Of a stretch of 44,477 nt of DNA, positions 27,327 to 35,725 are shown piece after piece. Under the pieces are notes generated by a model that saw only the letters and a program-made list of their open reading frames with translations, was not told the DNA's origin and did no database searches. Each line of letters starts with the position of its first letter. Position 1 is the first letter of the stretch. The stretch spans positions 1-44,477 of the forward strand of contig JAQVLN010000007.1 of NCBI GenBank assembly GCA_028704155.1. The letters are read 5' to 3'. The translations under genes and the position numbers were made by a program. This DNA is from Desulfitobacteriaceae bacterium (GTDB taxonomy: Bacteria > Bacillota > Desulfitobacteriia > Desulfitobacteriales > Desulfitobacteriaceae).

Positions 27327-28358
27327 TCATTCCCCGAAAATATCCAGGTCGCGCAGTAGGCGATTTAAGAATTCTCCTCTGAATTCATCAACTTGAGTAA
27401 AATTGACTGTCTCCATATAATATGACTTGAGAAGAGACTTTCGTTTGTGCCAGGCAACCAGTGTCTCTTTTAAACTTGTATTGAAGACTTGGTCAAGCCC
27501 TTGATCATGTAAATTTTTCGGGTTACCCTGCCAAATAGCCAAATTACGTTGAGGAAACACGATCCCAATTATATCATCCGGATTTAAGGGATGCAAAACA
27601 AGCTCCACAATCTGACCAAGTTGCTGTGTTTCCCTTAATACCCAATTCAGGGCCTCCGTTGTTTCTTTACCTTCCAAACGTATTTGGTCAAAATCACTTA
27701 AATAATGAGGTGCAAGATTCAGCCAGCCTTCAGTTGTCAAACCATGCAAAAAACATGGAACTATTACACTTTTCTGAAGTTTTTCCAAGGCATGCTCAAC
27801 TAAAGGCCAAGGAGCCGCCTGACCTTTAGCGACCCAGCGTTTTGAACCACAGTTAACTATGGAGGTATCTTCACTTTCATTTAAATTATTGGCATGAATC
27901 TTTTTACTATATCCTTCAACAGATACTAATATTTCATTAAGATGTGTTTGTAGAACAGACAATTCCTGCTCAACATTTAAAATCTTTGTCCTTAGTTGAA
28001 GCAATTTATGTTCATCACAGAAGATAGTAAAATCTGAAAAGTTTTCTATTACTCCGGGGGCCCGCATACGCAGCGGGGATATTTCCTGAACATTCAATAT
28101 GACAAAAGCAGCTTCGCGAATAATGAAACCCGCCAGCGAATCAGGTTCATTCGCCGAGCGTAAAAAGTCAACTTCATATCCACGTTCTAACATTTCCAGG
28201 CCCAACACCTTAATTACTGTTGATTTACCTGTTCCCGGCCCGCCCAGAAGCATATATATCCGCCGACAACCTGAAACTATATTAGGCAACAAGGATATGT
28301 ACCCTTTTGAAGTTAGGCCTTCAGCAAAATAATGACGAACCCCGGCTTTGTTGCCCAT
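27327..28358 (-). CDS. P-loop ATPase of the PRK06851 type
   Basis: 343 residues of unknown function. Walker A is in MLLGGPGTGKSTVIKVLG (about 36-53), followed by a segment with FLRSANEPDSLAGFIIRE. A coiled-coil-like stretch lies at about 118-150. A second half (about 185-343) has the look of a degenerate ATPase domain (VPCFLHGLTTEGWLNLAPHYL), without an obvious second Walker A. The family is common in endospore-forming Firmicutes, but its role is not established. It lies 130 bp upstream of nothing related and follows ctpA in the minus direction. GGGGG precedes ATG 28358. Confidence 0.75.
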   Translation of the reverse strand: MGNKAGVRHYFAEGLTSKGYISLLPNIVSGCRRIYMLLGGPGTGKSTVIKVLGLEMLERGYEVDFLRSANEPDSLAGFIIREAAFVILNVQEISPLRMRAPGVIENFSDFTIFCDEHKLLQLRTKILNVEQELSVLQTHLNEILVSVEGYSKKIHANNLNESEDTSIVNCGSKRWVAKGQAAPWPLVEHALEKLQKSVIVPCFLHGLTTEGWLNLAPHYLSDFDQIRLEGKETTEALNWVLRETQQLGQIVELVLHPLNPDDIIGIVFPQRNLAIWQGNPKNLHDQGLDQVFNTSLKETLVAWHKRKSLLKSYYMETVNFTQVDEFRGEFLNRLLRDLDIFGE

Positions 28359-28488
28359 AATACATAACCCCCATCTGATGCGTTGTATGACATAGTCTAT
28401 GCAACAAACCGAACAGGGGTCACAATCTTATTTTTTAACTCACTAAATAGTCTTATCTTCCTTGTTTCCAGACCATATCGAGTCGCAA

Positions 28489-29673
28489 TTATCTGATTTT
28501 GGACCTAAGGACTTGGTAGGCTTTTTCTAATTGGGGATCGAAATCTGTATCCACAGGAAATAAAGTGGCTTCTTCATCCTTAGACAGTTCTACCTTAATA
28601 TCAGGTTCGATTCCTATCATATGAATATCTAATTTATTTGGTGTTAAATACTTGGCAGTTGTCAACTTTACACTTGTTCCTCTATCCAAAGGGAAAATGG
28701 TTTGGACAATACCTTTGCCGAATGTTTTAACCCCTATTAGGGTCCCGGTGCCTTTGTCCTTTATGGCCCCTGCTACAATTTCCGCTGCAGAAGCACTTTC
28801 TTCATTAATTAAAACAACCAAAGGCAGTCCCAAATAAGTTTCTGTGACAGAGCTTTTTGTTTCCATATTACCTTTTTTATCAACTATATACACTACCGGT
28901 CCCGGTGTTGTAAAGTAACCGGCAACCTGTACCGCTGCATTTAATTCACCGCCATGGTTATAACGCAAGTCCAAGATTAGTCCTTTGTATTTATGAATAT
29001 CCATAGATTTAAGGACTTCTGCAAGTTCCTTGCCTGTATCAGAGGAAAATTGGGATACATCAATATAGGCTATATCGGAATGACCGGGTAAAGCTTTGCC
29101 ATCTACTGTCGGAACTACAATTTTTTCACGGGTTAAAGTGATTGTAACATCCTCCTTCAAACTTTCACGATAGAGTATCAGGGTGACCTTCGTTCCGGGA
29201 TCACCCCTCATAAGTGACACCGCTTTTTCCTGGTCAATTGTGGAAGTATCTACATTGTCAATTTTCTTAATAATATCTCCCATTTGAACTCCTGCTTTAT
29301 CAGCCGGAGTATTTTTAATAGGTCGCAAAATTACCAATTTTGTTGGATCTTTTAAACTTAAAATAATCCCGACTCCGCCAAATTTACCCTCAATAACCTC
29401 CATAAGTTGTTGATATTCAGAGGCATTCATATATGTAGAGTATGGATCACCCAAAGAGTCTACAATTCCCTGTGTTGCCCCTTCAAAAAGTTGATTTCTA
29501 TCAACCACCTCCAAATATTGACTGTTGATAAGGTTTAACACACTAAAAAAGCGGCTGATATGATTAAAATTTGTAATTGTAACCCAGCCAACAATAATTG
29601 TTGTAAGTAAGCAAAAAATAAGTAACACTGTTCCAACACGTTTTAGGAACCGCTTCCCAGACAACTCCTGCAA
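28489..29673 (-). CDS. Carboxy-terminal processing protease, S41 family
   Basis: Serine protease of the CtpA/CtpB type, membrane-anchored and facing outside. 394 residues. One N-terminal helix (about 12-34), a PDZ domain at about 95-178 (KFGGVGIILSL, ADKAGVQMGDIIKKIDN), and the S41 core at about 195-360. The Ser-Lys dyad is probably S295 (in EESASAAEIV) and K320 (in KTFGKGIVQT), 25 residues apart as in Prc. The start is TTG 29673 after AAGGGG. It follows the M23 protein by 82 bp, in an ftsE-ftsX-M23-ctpA block, suggesting control of wall hydrolysis (inference). Confidence 0.95.
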   Translation of the reverse strand: MQELSGKRFLKRVGTVLLIFCLLTTIIVGWVTITNFNHISRFFSVLNLINSQYLEVVDRNQLFEGATQGIVDSLGDPYSTYMNASEYQQLMEVIEGKFGGVGIILSLKDPTKLVILRPIKNTPADKAGVQMGDIIKKIDNVDTSTIDQEKAVSLMRGDPGTKVTLILYRESLKEDVTITLTREKIVVPTVDGKALPGHSDIAYIDVSQFSSDTGKELAEVLKSMDIHKYKGLILDLRYNHGGELNAAVQVAGYFTTPGPVVYIVDKKGNMETKSSVTETYLGLPLVVLINEESASAAEIVAGAIKDKGTGTLIGVKTFGKGIVQTIFPLDRGTSVKLTTAKYLTPNKLDIHMIGIEPDIKVELSKDEEATLFPVDTDFDPQLEKAYQVLRSKIR

Positions 29674-29755
29674 TATGCCTAACCCCTTCCCAATTCCTTT
29701 TGTTCAGGTAAGTTTAACCAGTACGCATTGTTCACTGTTATTATATGCTTGTCTC

Positions 29756-30901
29756 TCAACGAAAATACCGCATAGGATCAGAGGTGTTTCCATTAATGCG
29801 TACTTCAAAATGCAGATGGGGACCGGTACTAAATCCAGTTGAACCTACATATCCGATAACCTGCCCTTTAGAAACTTTTTGTCCATCACTTACGGCTAAG
29901 CGAGACAGATGACCGTATAAGGTGGAAGTTCCCCCTCCATGGTCAATAACTATTGCATTGCCGTAACCTCCATACCAACCGGCAAGAATTACATCACCGG
30001 CTCCAACAGCGCGTAGTGCTGCTCCTGTAGGAGCAGCAACATCAATGCCGGAATGCATCGTTCTCCTGCCTGTTATCGGGTGAGTACGCCAACCATAAGG
30101 AGAGCTTATTTCATAATAGCCCGGCAAAGGCCAGTTACTTACCGTTCCAACTGTACCACCTTTTCTTCCGGCTTGAAGCTGGCGAATTTTTTCCCTAAGT
30201 GCATTGGATTCTGCTTCAAGTTTTTCATTTTCATCAATGATAGCTTGCTGGGATTTTTTATTCTGTTCAAGAATAATATTATGTTGCCGTTTCTTAGCTT
30301 CGAGTTCAGCCTCTGCAGCCTTTGCTTCAGCCAGCAGTTGGGCACTGCGGTCACGTATCCTTTCGAGTTCTTCCCTTTTTTCGACCATTTCTTCTTGCTG
30401 TTTCTTAATATCATCCAGAAGTTTTTGATCATTGGCAATTAATGTACCTAAATACTCCATTCGGGAAATGAAATCACCCAAATCTGTTGATTGAAAAAGC
30501 AAACCAAGGTAACTCATTTCACCGTCTTCATAAATCCCTTTGATCCGTAGTCCCAAGACTTCTCTTCGGGCATCCAACTCCTTCTGCTTCTTATCGATTT
30601 CCATCTGGACAGTTTTAATTTGAGCCTCAGCACGGGAATATTCTGCTTGCTTTTCGTTTAAGACCTTATTTGCGATATTTATTTGCACTTGCAGTTCTTT
30701 AAGCTGAGCATTGATTTTATCAGCAGTATAGGTCAAATTATTAAGTTTTCCCTGACCTTCCTTTTGTTTGGCGGTAATTGCATTTTGTCTCCGAACAATA
30801 TCTTCGAGGCTACCAGCCCGTAAAGGGATTACTGTTACACCCAGAAAAGCAACACTTAGAAAACAAACTATGCCGAAACGAAAAAACTTCTTTTTAAACA
30901 A
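29756..30901 (-). CDS. Secreted coiled-coil M23 (LytM) murein hydrolase/activator, EnvC/PcsB-like
   Basis: 381 residues. A signal peptide spans about 1-30 (ends near RAG). A long coiled coil (about 32-250) is followed by the LytM domain (about 275-375). The zinc ligands are intact: HSGID (His and Asp) and HLHFE (two His), so it may cut peptidoglycan itself rather than only activating amidases as EnvC does. Start TTG 30901 follows GGAGG by 7 nt; an ATG nearby is out of frame. It lies 32 bp after ftsX, which fits FtsEX-driven regulation of a coiled-coil hydrolase. Confidence 0.94.
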   Translation of the reverse strand: MFKKKFFRFGIVCFLSVAFLGVTVIPLRAGSLEDIVRRQNAITAKQKEGQGKLNNLTYTADKINAQLKELQVQINIANKVLNEKQAEYSRAEAQIKTVQMEIDKKQKELDARREVLGLRIKGIYEDGEMSYLGLLFQSTDLGDFISRMEYLGTLIANDQKLLDDIKKQQEEMVEKREELERIRDRSAQLLAEAKAAEAELEAKKRQHNIILEQNKKSQQAIIDENEKLEAESNALREKIRQLQAGRKGGTVGTVSNWPLPGYYEISSPYGWRTHPITGRRTMHSGIDVAAPTGAALRAVGAGDVILAGWYGGYGNAIVIDHGGGTSTLYGHLSRLAVSDGQKVSKGQVIGYVGSTGFSTGPHLHFEVRINGNTSDPMRYFR

Positions 30902-30933
30902 ACCATTACCTCCCTCCGAATTTTAACTGGAAC

Positions 30934-31818
30934 TTAAACTTGTAAAAATTTACGCAGGGAAATTGCACTACCTATTGCCCCGATTGCCATTCCTGACAGG
31001 AACAAACCGGTTATTACCTGCCAAAAAATCAAATTGTTATGAACAACCGGCAAAAATGCCACAGTAGCTTGAATATACAAGACCAGCCATTGATAAGCAA
31101 AACCTACTATAATTGCAGCCAACCCCCCTCCAATTAAACCAAGAATCATTCCCTCAGTAAAAAAAGGCCAGCGAATAAAACTATTACTTGCTCCAACTAA
31201 TTTCATTATTTGAATTTCACGTCTACGAGAAAAGACATTCATTTTAATATTAATAGAAATCAAGACAATTGAAGCTACTGCAAAAGCAATAATTACAACA
31301 ATTCCCACCCAACGAAGCCACTCGGTAAACTTCAACAGTTGTTCAATAAATTCTTGACCATAACGAACTTTATTTACTCCCGGAAGTGCCAACTGCCCGG
31401 CTACATTCGGAACATCCTGAGCTTCTATGACCTTAACTGTGAATTTATCCGGTAAAGGATTTGTTCCTCCTAAATCTGCAATAATATTGCTTTGGTCACC
31501 ACCCAATATTTGACTAATCTCAACTAAAGCCTGGTCTTGGGAAATGAACAAAACAGAAGCTACTCCCGGAAGTTGTTCTATTTTAGCCTGCAGATCTTTT
31601 ATTTGTTGAACGGTCATGTTCTTCTGCAAAAAAACAGCTATCTCCAATTCTGATTCAAATGTTTTGGCTAAATTCGAAGCGTTAATTAAAAAGAAAGTAG
31701 AAAACCCTAAAATTACCAAGGAAACCATTACTGTCAGGATAGAGGCCATACTTAGCCAGGGATTCCTTTTGACAGAATTAAAAGTTTCGCGCAAGATATA
31801 GCGCAGAGTGTTAAGCAT
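30934..31818 (-). CDS. ftsX: Cell division ABC transporter permease FtsX
   Basis: Transmembrane partner of FtsE; transmits ATPase-driven change to wall hydrolases outside. 294 residues from ATG 31818: one helix at about 24-45, an extracellular domain (about 46-165, with FKSELEIAVFLQ-like acidic start ESELEIAVFLQKNMT), then three helices with VFSRRREIQIMKLVGASNSFIRWPF, the typical coupling segment. A longer frame to 31941 is rejected, because it only covers ftsE in another frame and the family begins near LNTLRYILRETF. It overlaps ftsE by 8 bp. Confidence 0.96.
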   Translation of the reverse strand: MLNTLRYILRETFNSVKRNPWLSMASILTVMVSLVILGFSTFFLINASNLAKTFESELEIAVFLQKNMTVQQIKDLQAKIEQLPGVASVLFISQDQALVEISQILGGDQSNIIADLGGTNPLPDKFTVKVIEAQDVPNVAGQLALPGVNKVRYGQEFIEQLLKFTEWLRWVGIVVIIAFAVASIVLISINIKMNVFSRRREIQIMKLVGASNSFIRWPFFTEGMILGLIGGGLAAIIVGFAYQWLVLYIQATVAFLPVVHNNLIFWQVITGLFLSGMAIGAIGSAISLRKFLQV

Positions 31819-32497
31819 AGTTTCCGTAGACCCCCTTTTCCTCATCCCTAACCATACGCCCACTCTCAATGGCAATAACTCTTTTTTGCATCTTATTGAC
31901 AATTTCCCGGGCATGGGTAGCCATAATGACTGTAGTACCAAGTTTATTTATGCTTTTAAGCAAATCCATAATCCCCCATGCCGTATCATGATCCAAATTG
32001 CCTGTCGGTTCATCAGCTATAAGCAAAGCCGGATTGTTAACGATTGCCCGTGCTACGCAAACCCGCTGTTGTTCGCCCCCGGATAGCTGATGCGAAAAAG
32101 ACTTCTCTTTTTCTGCTAAACCCACCATTTCTGTAGCTTCACGGGAACGTCTTTGTACTTCCCGCCGAGAAACGCCTATTACTTCGAGAGCAAAAGCTAC
32201 ATTTTCCAGAACAGTTTTATTAGGTAAAAGTTTAAAATCCTGAAATATAACCCCGATATTACGACGATGATAAGGAACTTCTCTATCTTTTAAACGCACT
32301 AGATTTTTGTTATTAATAACAACCTGGCCCCTGGTTGGAGCTTCTTCCCGATAAAGCAAACGAATCAGGGTTGATTTTCCGGCCCCACTTGGTCCTACCA
32401 AAAAAACAAACTCCCCCTTGCCAATATTGATAGTAATATCGACCAGGGCCCTGGCACCATTGGGATAAATCTTAGATACATTGGTTAACTGAATCAT
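31811..32497 (-). CDS. ftsE: Cell division ATP-binding protein FtsE
   Basis: ABC ATPase that drives FtsX. 228 residues. Walker A is FLVGPSGAGKSTLIRLLYRE (about 33-52), Q-loop VIFQDFKLLPNKTVLENV, signature LSGGEQQRVCVARAIV (about 137-152), Walker B LLIADEPTGNLD and His-switch TVIMATHAREIV. GGGAGG lies 5 nt before ATG 32497; an in-frame ATG at 32533 gives 12 extra residues outside the family and is rejected. It starts 232 bp after the transketolase genes; I saw no clear terminator or promoter in that gap. Confidence 0.97.
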   Translation of the reverse strand: MIQLTNVSKIYPNGARALVDITINIGKGEFVFLVGPSGAGKSTLIRLLYREEAPTRGQVVINNKNLVRLKDREVPYHRRNIGVIFQDFKLLPNKTVLENVAFALEVIGVSRREVQRRSREATEMVGLAEKEKSFSHQLSGGEQQRVCVARAIVNNPALLIADEPTGNLDHDTAWGIMDLLKSINKLGTTVIMATHAREIVNKMQKRVIAIESGRMVRDEEKGVYGNYA

Positions 32498-32729
32498 TTT
32501 TTCCTCCCTGACTTGTACCTGACCTTTTCGCATAATCTATATTAAATTCGACACGGAAAAAGAATTTCCTGTTAATAAACGTTCTCCACGTAAACAAAAC
32601 CTTGGCTTGTTACCACTATTTAAAAAAGAAAAGGCCCCCTAAACTATAGAAGACCTGCAATCCAGGATTTTAAATATTTTCGCCGGTTCTCTCATGCCAA
32701 CTTCCATCTTCTTACTCTTGCATAATTAG

Positions 32730-33674
32730 CTATTTCTTTTTCCGGATTAAAACCTTATGCACCGCTTCAATCAGGGATGCCTTTGTTAAGCCGTACTTTT
32801 CCATAAGTTCCTGTGGCCGGCCGGATTCTCCAAAAGTATCAGAAATACCTACCCTTACCATGGGGGTAGGAGCATTCTCCGCTAAAACTTCGGCTATTGC
32901 ACTTCCCAGCCCGCCAATAATGTTATGCTCTTCAGCTGAAACGACTGCTTTCGTCCTTTGGGCCACTTGAATAATCGTCGAAACATCAAGGGGTTTAACC
33001 GAAGCAACATTAACAACACTTACCTTAATCCCGGTTGCCAATAACTCCTCAGCCGCTTCCACCGCTATGGCTACCATTGTTCCGTTAGCCATTATGGCAG
33101 CATCAGTACCGTCACGCAGGATATTGGCCTTACCAATTTCGAAATGATAATCTTCCCCGAAAAGTAAAGGAACATCCAGGCGCCCCATACGGATATAGAC
33201 AGGTCCCTTATACTGGGCTGCAGCTTTAATAACCTGCCGTGTTTCTTCACCGTCTGCCGGGACCAGGACAGTCATATTGGGGATCGAGCGCATCACTGCA
33301 ACATCTTCCACAGCCTGATGTGAACTTCCGTCTTCTCCAACAGTTATTCCGGCATGAGTAGCCGCTATTTTAACATTTAATTCGGGATAGGCAATTGAAT
33401 TCCTGATTTGTTCAAAAGCGCGTCCGGTCGCAAAAATTGCAAAAGTACTTGCAAAAGGTATCTTTCCGGCAGCAGCCAAACCTGCGGCAGTTCCCATCAG
33501 GTTTTGTTCAGCCACACCCATATTAAAAAAACGTTCAGGATAATGCTTGGCAAAATCAGCTGTTTTTGTAGATTTGGATAAATCGGCATCCAAAACTACA
33601 ACATCCGGGTTTTCCGCCCCCAGGGACACCAGGGCTTTACCATAAGCCTCACGGGTTGCTTGTTTCTCAGCCAA
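32730..33674 (-). CDS. Transketolase C-terminal subunit
   Basis: Second half of a split transketolase. 314 residues containing the pyrimidine-binding domain (FNMGVAEQNLMGTAAGLA, the conserved Glu of the TPP site within it) and the C-terminal transketolase domain (about 190-310, AVVSAEEHNIIGGLGSAIAEVL). GSSHQAVEDVAVMRSIPNMTV is characteristic. Start TTG 33674 overlaps the N-terminal subunit by 8 bp and has GAGGAGG before it, so the pair is translationally coupled. Role: non-oxidative pentose phosphate pathway or precursor supply. Confidence 0.96.
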   Translation of the reverse strand: MAEKQATREAYGKALVSLGAENPDVVVLDADLSKSTKTADFAKHYPERFFNMGVAEQNLMGTAAGLAAAGKIPFASTFAIFATGRAFEQIRNSIAYPELNVKIAATHAGITVGEDGSSHQAVEDVAVMRSIPNMTVLVPADGEETRQVIKAAAQYKGPVYIRMGRLDVPLLFGEDYHFEIGKANILRDGTDAAIMANGTMVAIAVEAAEELLATGIKVSVVNVASVKPLDVSTIIQVAQRTKAVVSAEEHNIIGGLGSAIAEVLAENAPTPMVRVGISDTFGESGRPQELMEKYGLTKASLIEAVHKVLIRKKK

Positions 33675-34497
33675 GATTTGCCGCCTCCTCTTTTAAGTCC
33701 TTCAGAGCTTGCTCAGACTGTTCGGCATTCGGGGCATTTCCGTGCCAGCCTGCCTGATTTTCCATAAAAGATACTCCCTTACCTTTAATTGTACGGGCAA
33801 TAAGCATGGTTGGTTTCCCCTGCACCTTTTGGGCCTCTTCAAAAGCAGCCATGAGTTTTTTGATATCATGTCCGTCTGCCTCAATCACATGCCAGCCAAA
33901 AGCCTGCCATTTGGCAGACAAGGGCGCCGAAGACATTACATCATCAGTACGTCCATCAATTTGCAGGCCATTATAGTCAATAATGGCAGTCAGGTTATCC
34001 AATTTGTAATGGGCGGCAGCCATGCCGGCTTCCCATACCTGGCCTTCTCCCATCTCTCCATCCCCTAATAAAGCATATACCCTATAGTCTTTGCCATCGA
34101 GCCTGCCGGCCAGAGCCATTCCGTTAGCTGCAGAAAGCCCCTGTCCTAAAGAACCCGTCGACATATCTACGCCAGGGGTTTTCTTCATGTCCGGATGGCC
34201 TTGCAACATACGTCCGGTTTGACGTAAACCCAATAACTCTTCTTTGGGGAAATAACCCTTCTCTGCAAGCGCTGCATAGAGAACCGGGGCTGCATGTCCC
34301 TTACAAAGAACAAAGCGGTCACGTTCCGGCCAATTCGGCTCCTGGGGATTAACACGCATTACCTGAAAATAGAGAGTCGCCAAAATATCCGCAGCTGAAA
34401 GACTGCCTCCGGGATGCCCGGATTTTGCTGGTATCAGCATTTTGATAATATTCTGACGGATTATGTTAGCCGTCAGCTTTAGTTCGCCAATCCTCAA
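33667..34497 (-). CDS. Transketolase N-terminal subunit
   Basis: First half of a split transketolase, carrying the TPP diphosphate and Mg2+ site. 276 residues. KSGHPGGSLSAADILATLYF (about 25-44), KGHAAPVLYAALAE, and LLGDGEMGEGQVWEAGMAAA with the GDG...N motif (the Asn is in IIDYNGLQIDGRT) are clear. Start TTG 34497 has GGAGGG upstream. It is followed by its partner with an 8-bp overlap. The pair lies between prfB and ftsE, an insertion relative to the common Firmicutes order. Together they match the two-gene transketolases of many anaerobes. Confidence 0.96.
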   Translation of the reverse strand: MRIGELKLTANIIRQNIIKMLIPAKSGHPGGSLSAADILATLYFQVMRVNPQEPNWPERDRFVLCKGHAAPVLYAALAEKGYFPKEELLGLRQTGRMLQGHPDMKKTPGVDMSTGSLGQGLSAANGMALAGRLDGKDYRVYALLGDGEMGEGQVWEAGMAAAHYKLDNLTAIIDYNGLQIDGRTDDVMSSAPLSAKWQAFGWHVIEADGHDIKKLMAAFEEAQKVQGKPTMLIARTIKGKGVSFMENQAGWHGNAPNAEQSEQALKDLKEEAANLG

Positions 34498-34516
34498 TAC
34501 TCTTCCCTCCGTTTTT

Positions 34517-34590
34517 AATAATTAGCATGGAAAATGCAAAATTCATAATCATTAATTGTATTTTCCATTATTAATTGTGCCTTATGAATT
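34517..34590. repeat. AT-rich inverted repeats between prfB and the transketolase genes
   Basis: ATGGAAAATGCAA (34527-34539) is inverted, with one mismatch, as TTGTATTTTCCAT (34556-34568). AATTCATAA (34540-34548) is inverted as TTATGAATT (34582-34590). The 104-bp gap between the two genes is made almost wholly of these AT-rich dyads. In RNA they could form a hairpin after prfB, but there is no classical U-tract. Confidence 0.45.
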
Positions 34591-34601
34591 ATAGATTGTT
34601 T

Positions 34602-35706
34602 TTACCTTACAGCTTTGGTGGCTTGTAAATAAGCCGCAATGAAAACATCTATCTCCCCATCCATTACTGCTGAAATATTACCTGTTTCCACATTGGTCCG
34701 GTGATCCTTAACTAAACTGTAAGGATGAAAAACATAGGACCTGATTTGGCTTCCCCAGGCGATGTCCTGCTGTTCCCCCCTGATTTCAGTCAATTCATCC
34801 TCTTGTTGCTTTTGCTTTAGTTCCAATAATCTGGACTGCAAAATTCTCATTGCAGCAGCCCGGTTCTGAATCTGGGAACGTTCGCTTTGACACTGCACAA
34901 CGATTCCTGTCGGTAAATGGGTTATCCGGACAGCCGAATCGGTTTTATTAACATGCTGTCCTCCGGCACCGCCGGAACGAAAAGTATCCACCCGCAAATC
35001 TTCCGGATCAATCGTAATTTCATTATCCTCAGTTACTTCTGGAATAACATCAACCGAAGCAAATGAGGTGTGTCGGCGTCCTGAGGCATCGAAAGGAGAA
35101 ATTCGTACTAAACGATGCACCCCTTTTTCTGATTTGGCGTATCCATAGGCCTTTTCACCGGCAACAGAAAAGGTCACACTTTTTATTCCTGCTTCATCTC
35201 CGGGAAGAAGGTCAAGGGTCTCTACTTTATACTGATGCCTTTCTCCCCAACGCACAAACATTCTATAGAGCATTTGGACCCAATCCTGGGCTTCTGTTCC
35301 GCCGGCTCCGGCATGGAGAGTAAAAATTGCATTATTTCGATCATAAAGACCACTGAGTAAAATCTCCAGTTCCATGTGATCAAAACGTTCTTTAATATTT
35401 TTTACTCCTTGCTCAATTTCCGGCTCCAAACTGCCGGCATCCTCTTCCAGGGCCAATTGCCAGAGGGTTGCCTGATCCTCAAGCTCCAGTTGTAATTCCC
35501 GATAAAGTTTTACCCTTCTTTGTTGATAAGCTAATTCCTGCATTGTCTTCTGCGCTTCTGCCGGATTATCCCAAAAGGCAGGCCGTTGTAATTCCTGCTC
35601 TAAAGAATGAATTGTTTCTTCTCGGCGGGCAACGTCAAAGTGAAACCCTCAAATCTGCCAAACGCATTTCTAACAGCTCAAATTCCTTTTTCCATTCTGT
35701 TAACAT
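34602..35706 (-). CDS. prfB: Peptide chain release factor 2 (with programmed +1 frameshift)
   Basis: Terminates translation at UGA and UAA. Reading starts at ATG 35706 (AAAGGATG upstream), gives 23 codons (MLTEWKKEFELLEMRLADLR, VSL), then meets TGA at 35637-35635. A +1 shift at CTT-TGA-C continues with DVARREETIHSLEQEL and the rest, 367 residues in all, the normal RF2 length. The SPF anticodon-mimic is in RISPFDASGRRH, and the GGQ motif is in SGGAGGQHVNKTDSAVR. The gene follows secA by 20 bp, the standard Firmicutes order. Confidence 0.97.
35634..35649 (-). promoter_or_regulatory. prfB programmed +1 frameshift site
   Basis: On the minus strand AGG-GTT-TCA-CTT-TGA-C (35649 to 35634). The AGG core of the internal Shine-Dalgarno-like sequence (GAGGG) sits at the same distance from CTT-TGA as in the classic AGGGGG-TAT-CTT-TGA-C. 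Low RF2 lets the ribosome slip at CTT and bypass the in-frame UGA, giving autoregulation (established for prfB; the site is seen here). Confidence 0.93.
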
Positions 35707-35725
35707 TTCTAATCATCCTTTTTTC

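Noticed and set aside
31819-31941. 41-residue N-terminal extension of FtsX
   Set aside because: It lies inside ftsE in another frame, does not resemble FtsX and is bypassed by the ATG at 31818, where the family begins.
35544-35706. Broken or pseudogenised prfB, because the main frame lacks its first 54 residues
   Set aside because: The missing part is in the previous frame, joined at a canonical CTT-TGA-C programmed frameshift site, and the total length is normal.
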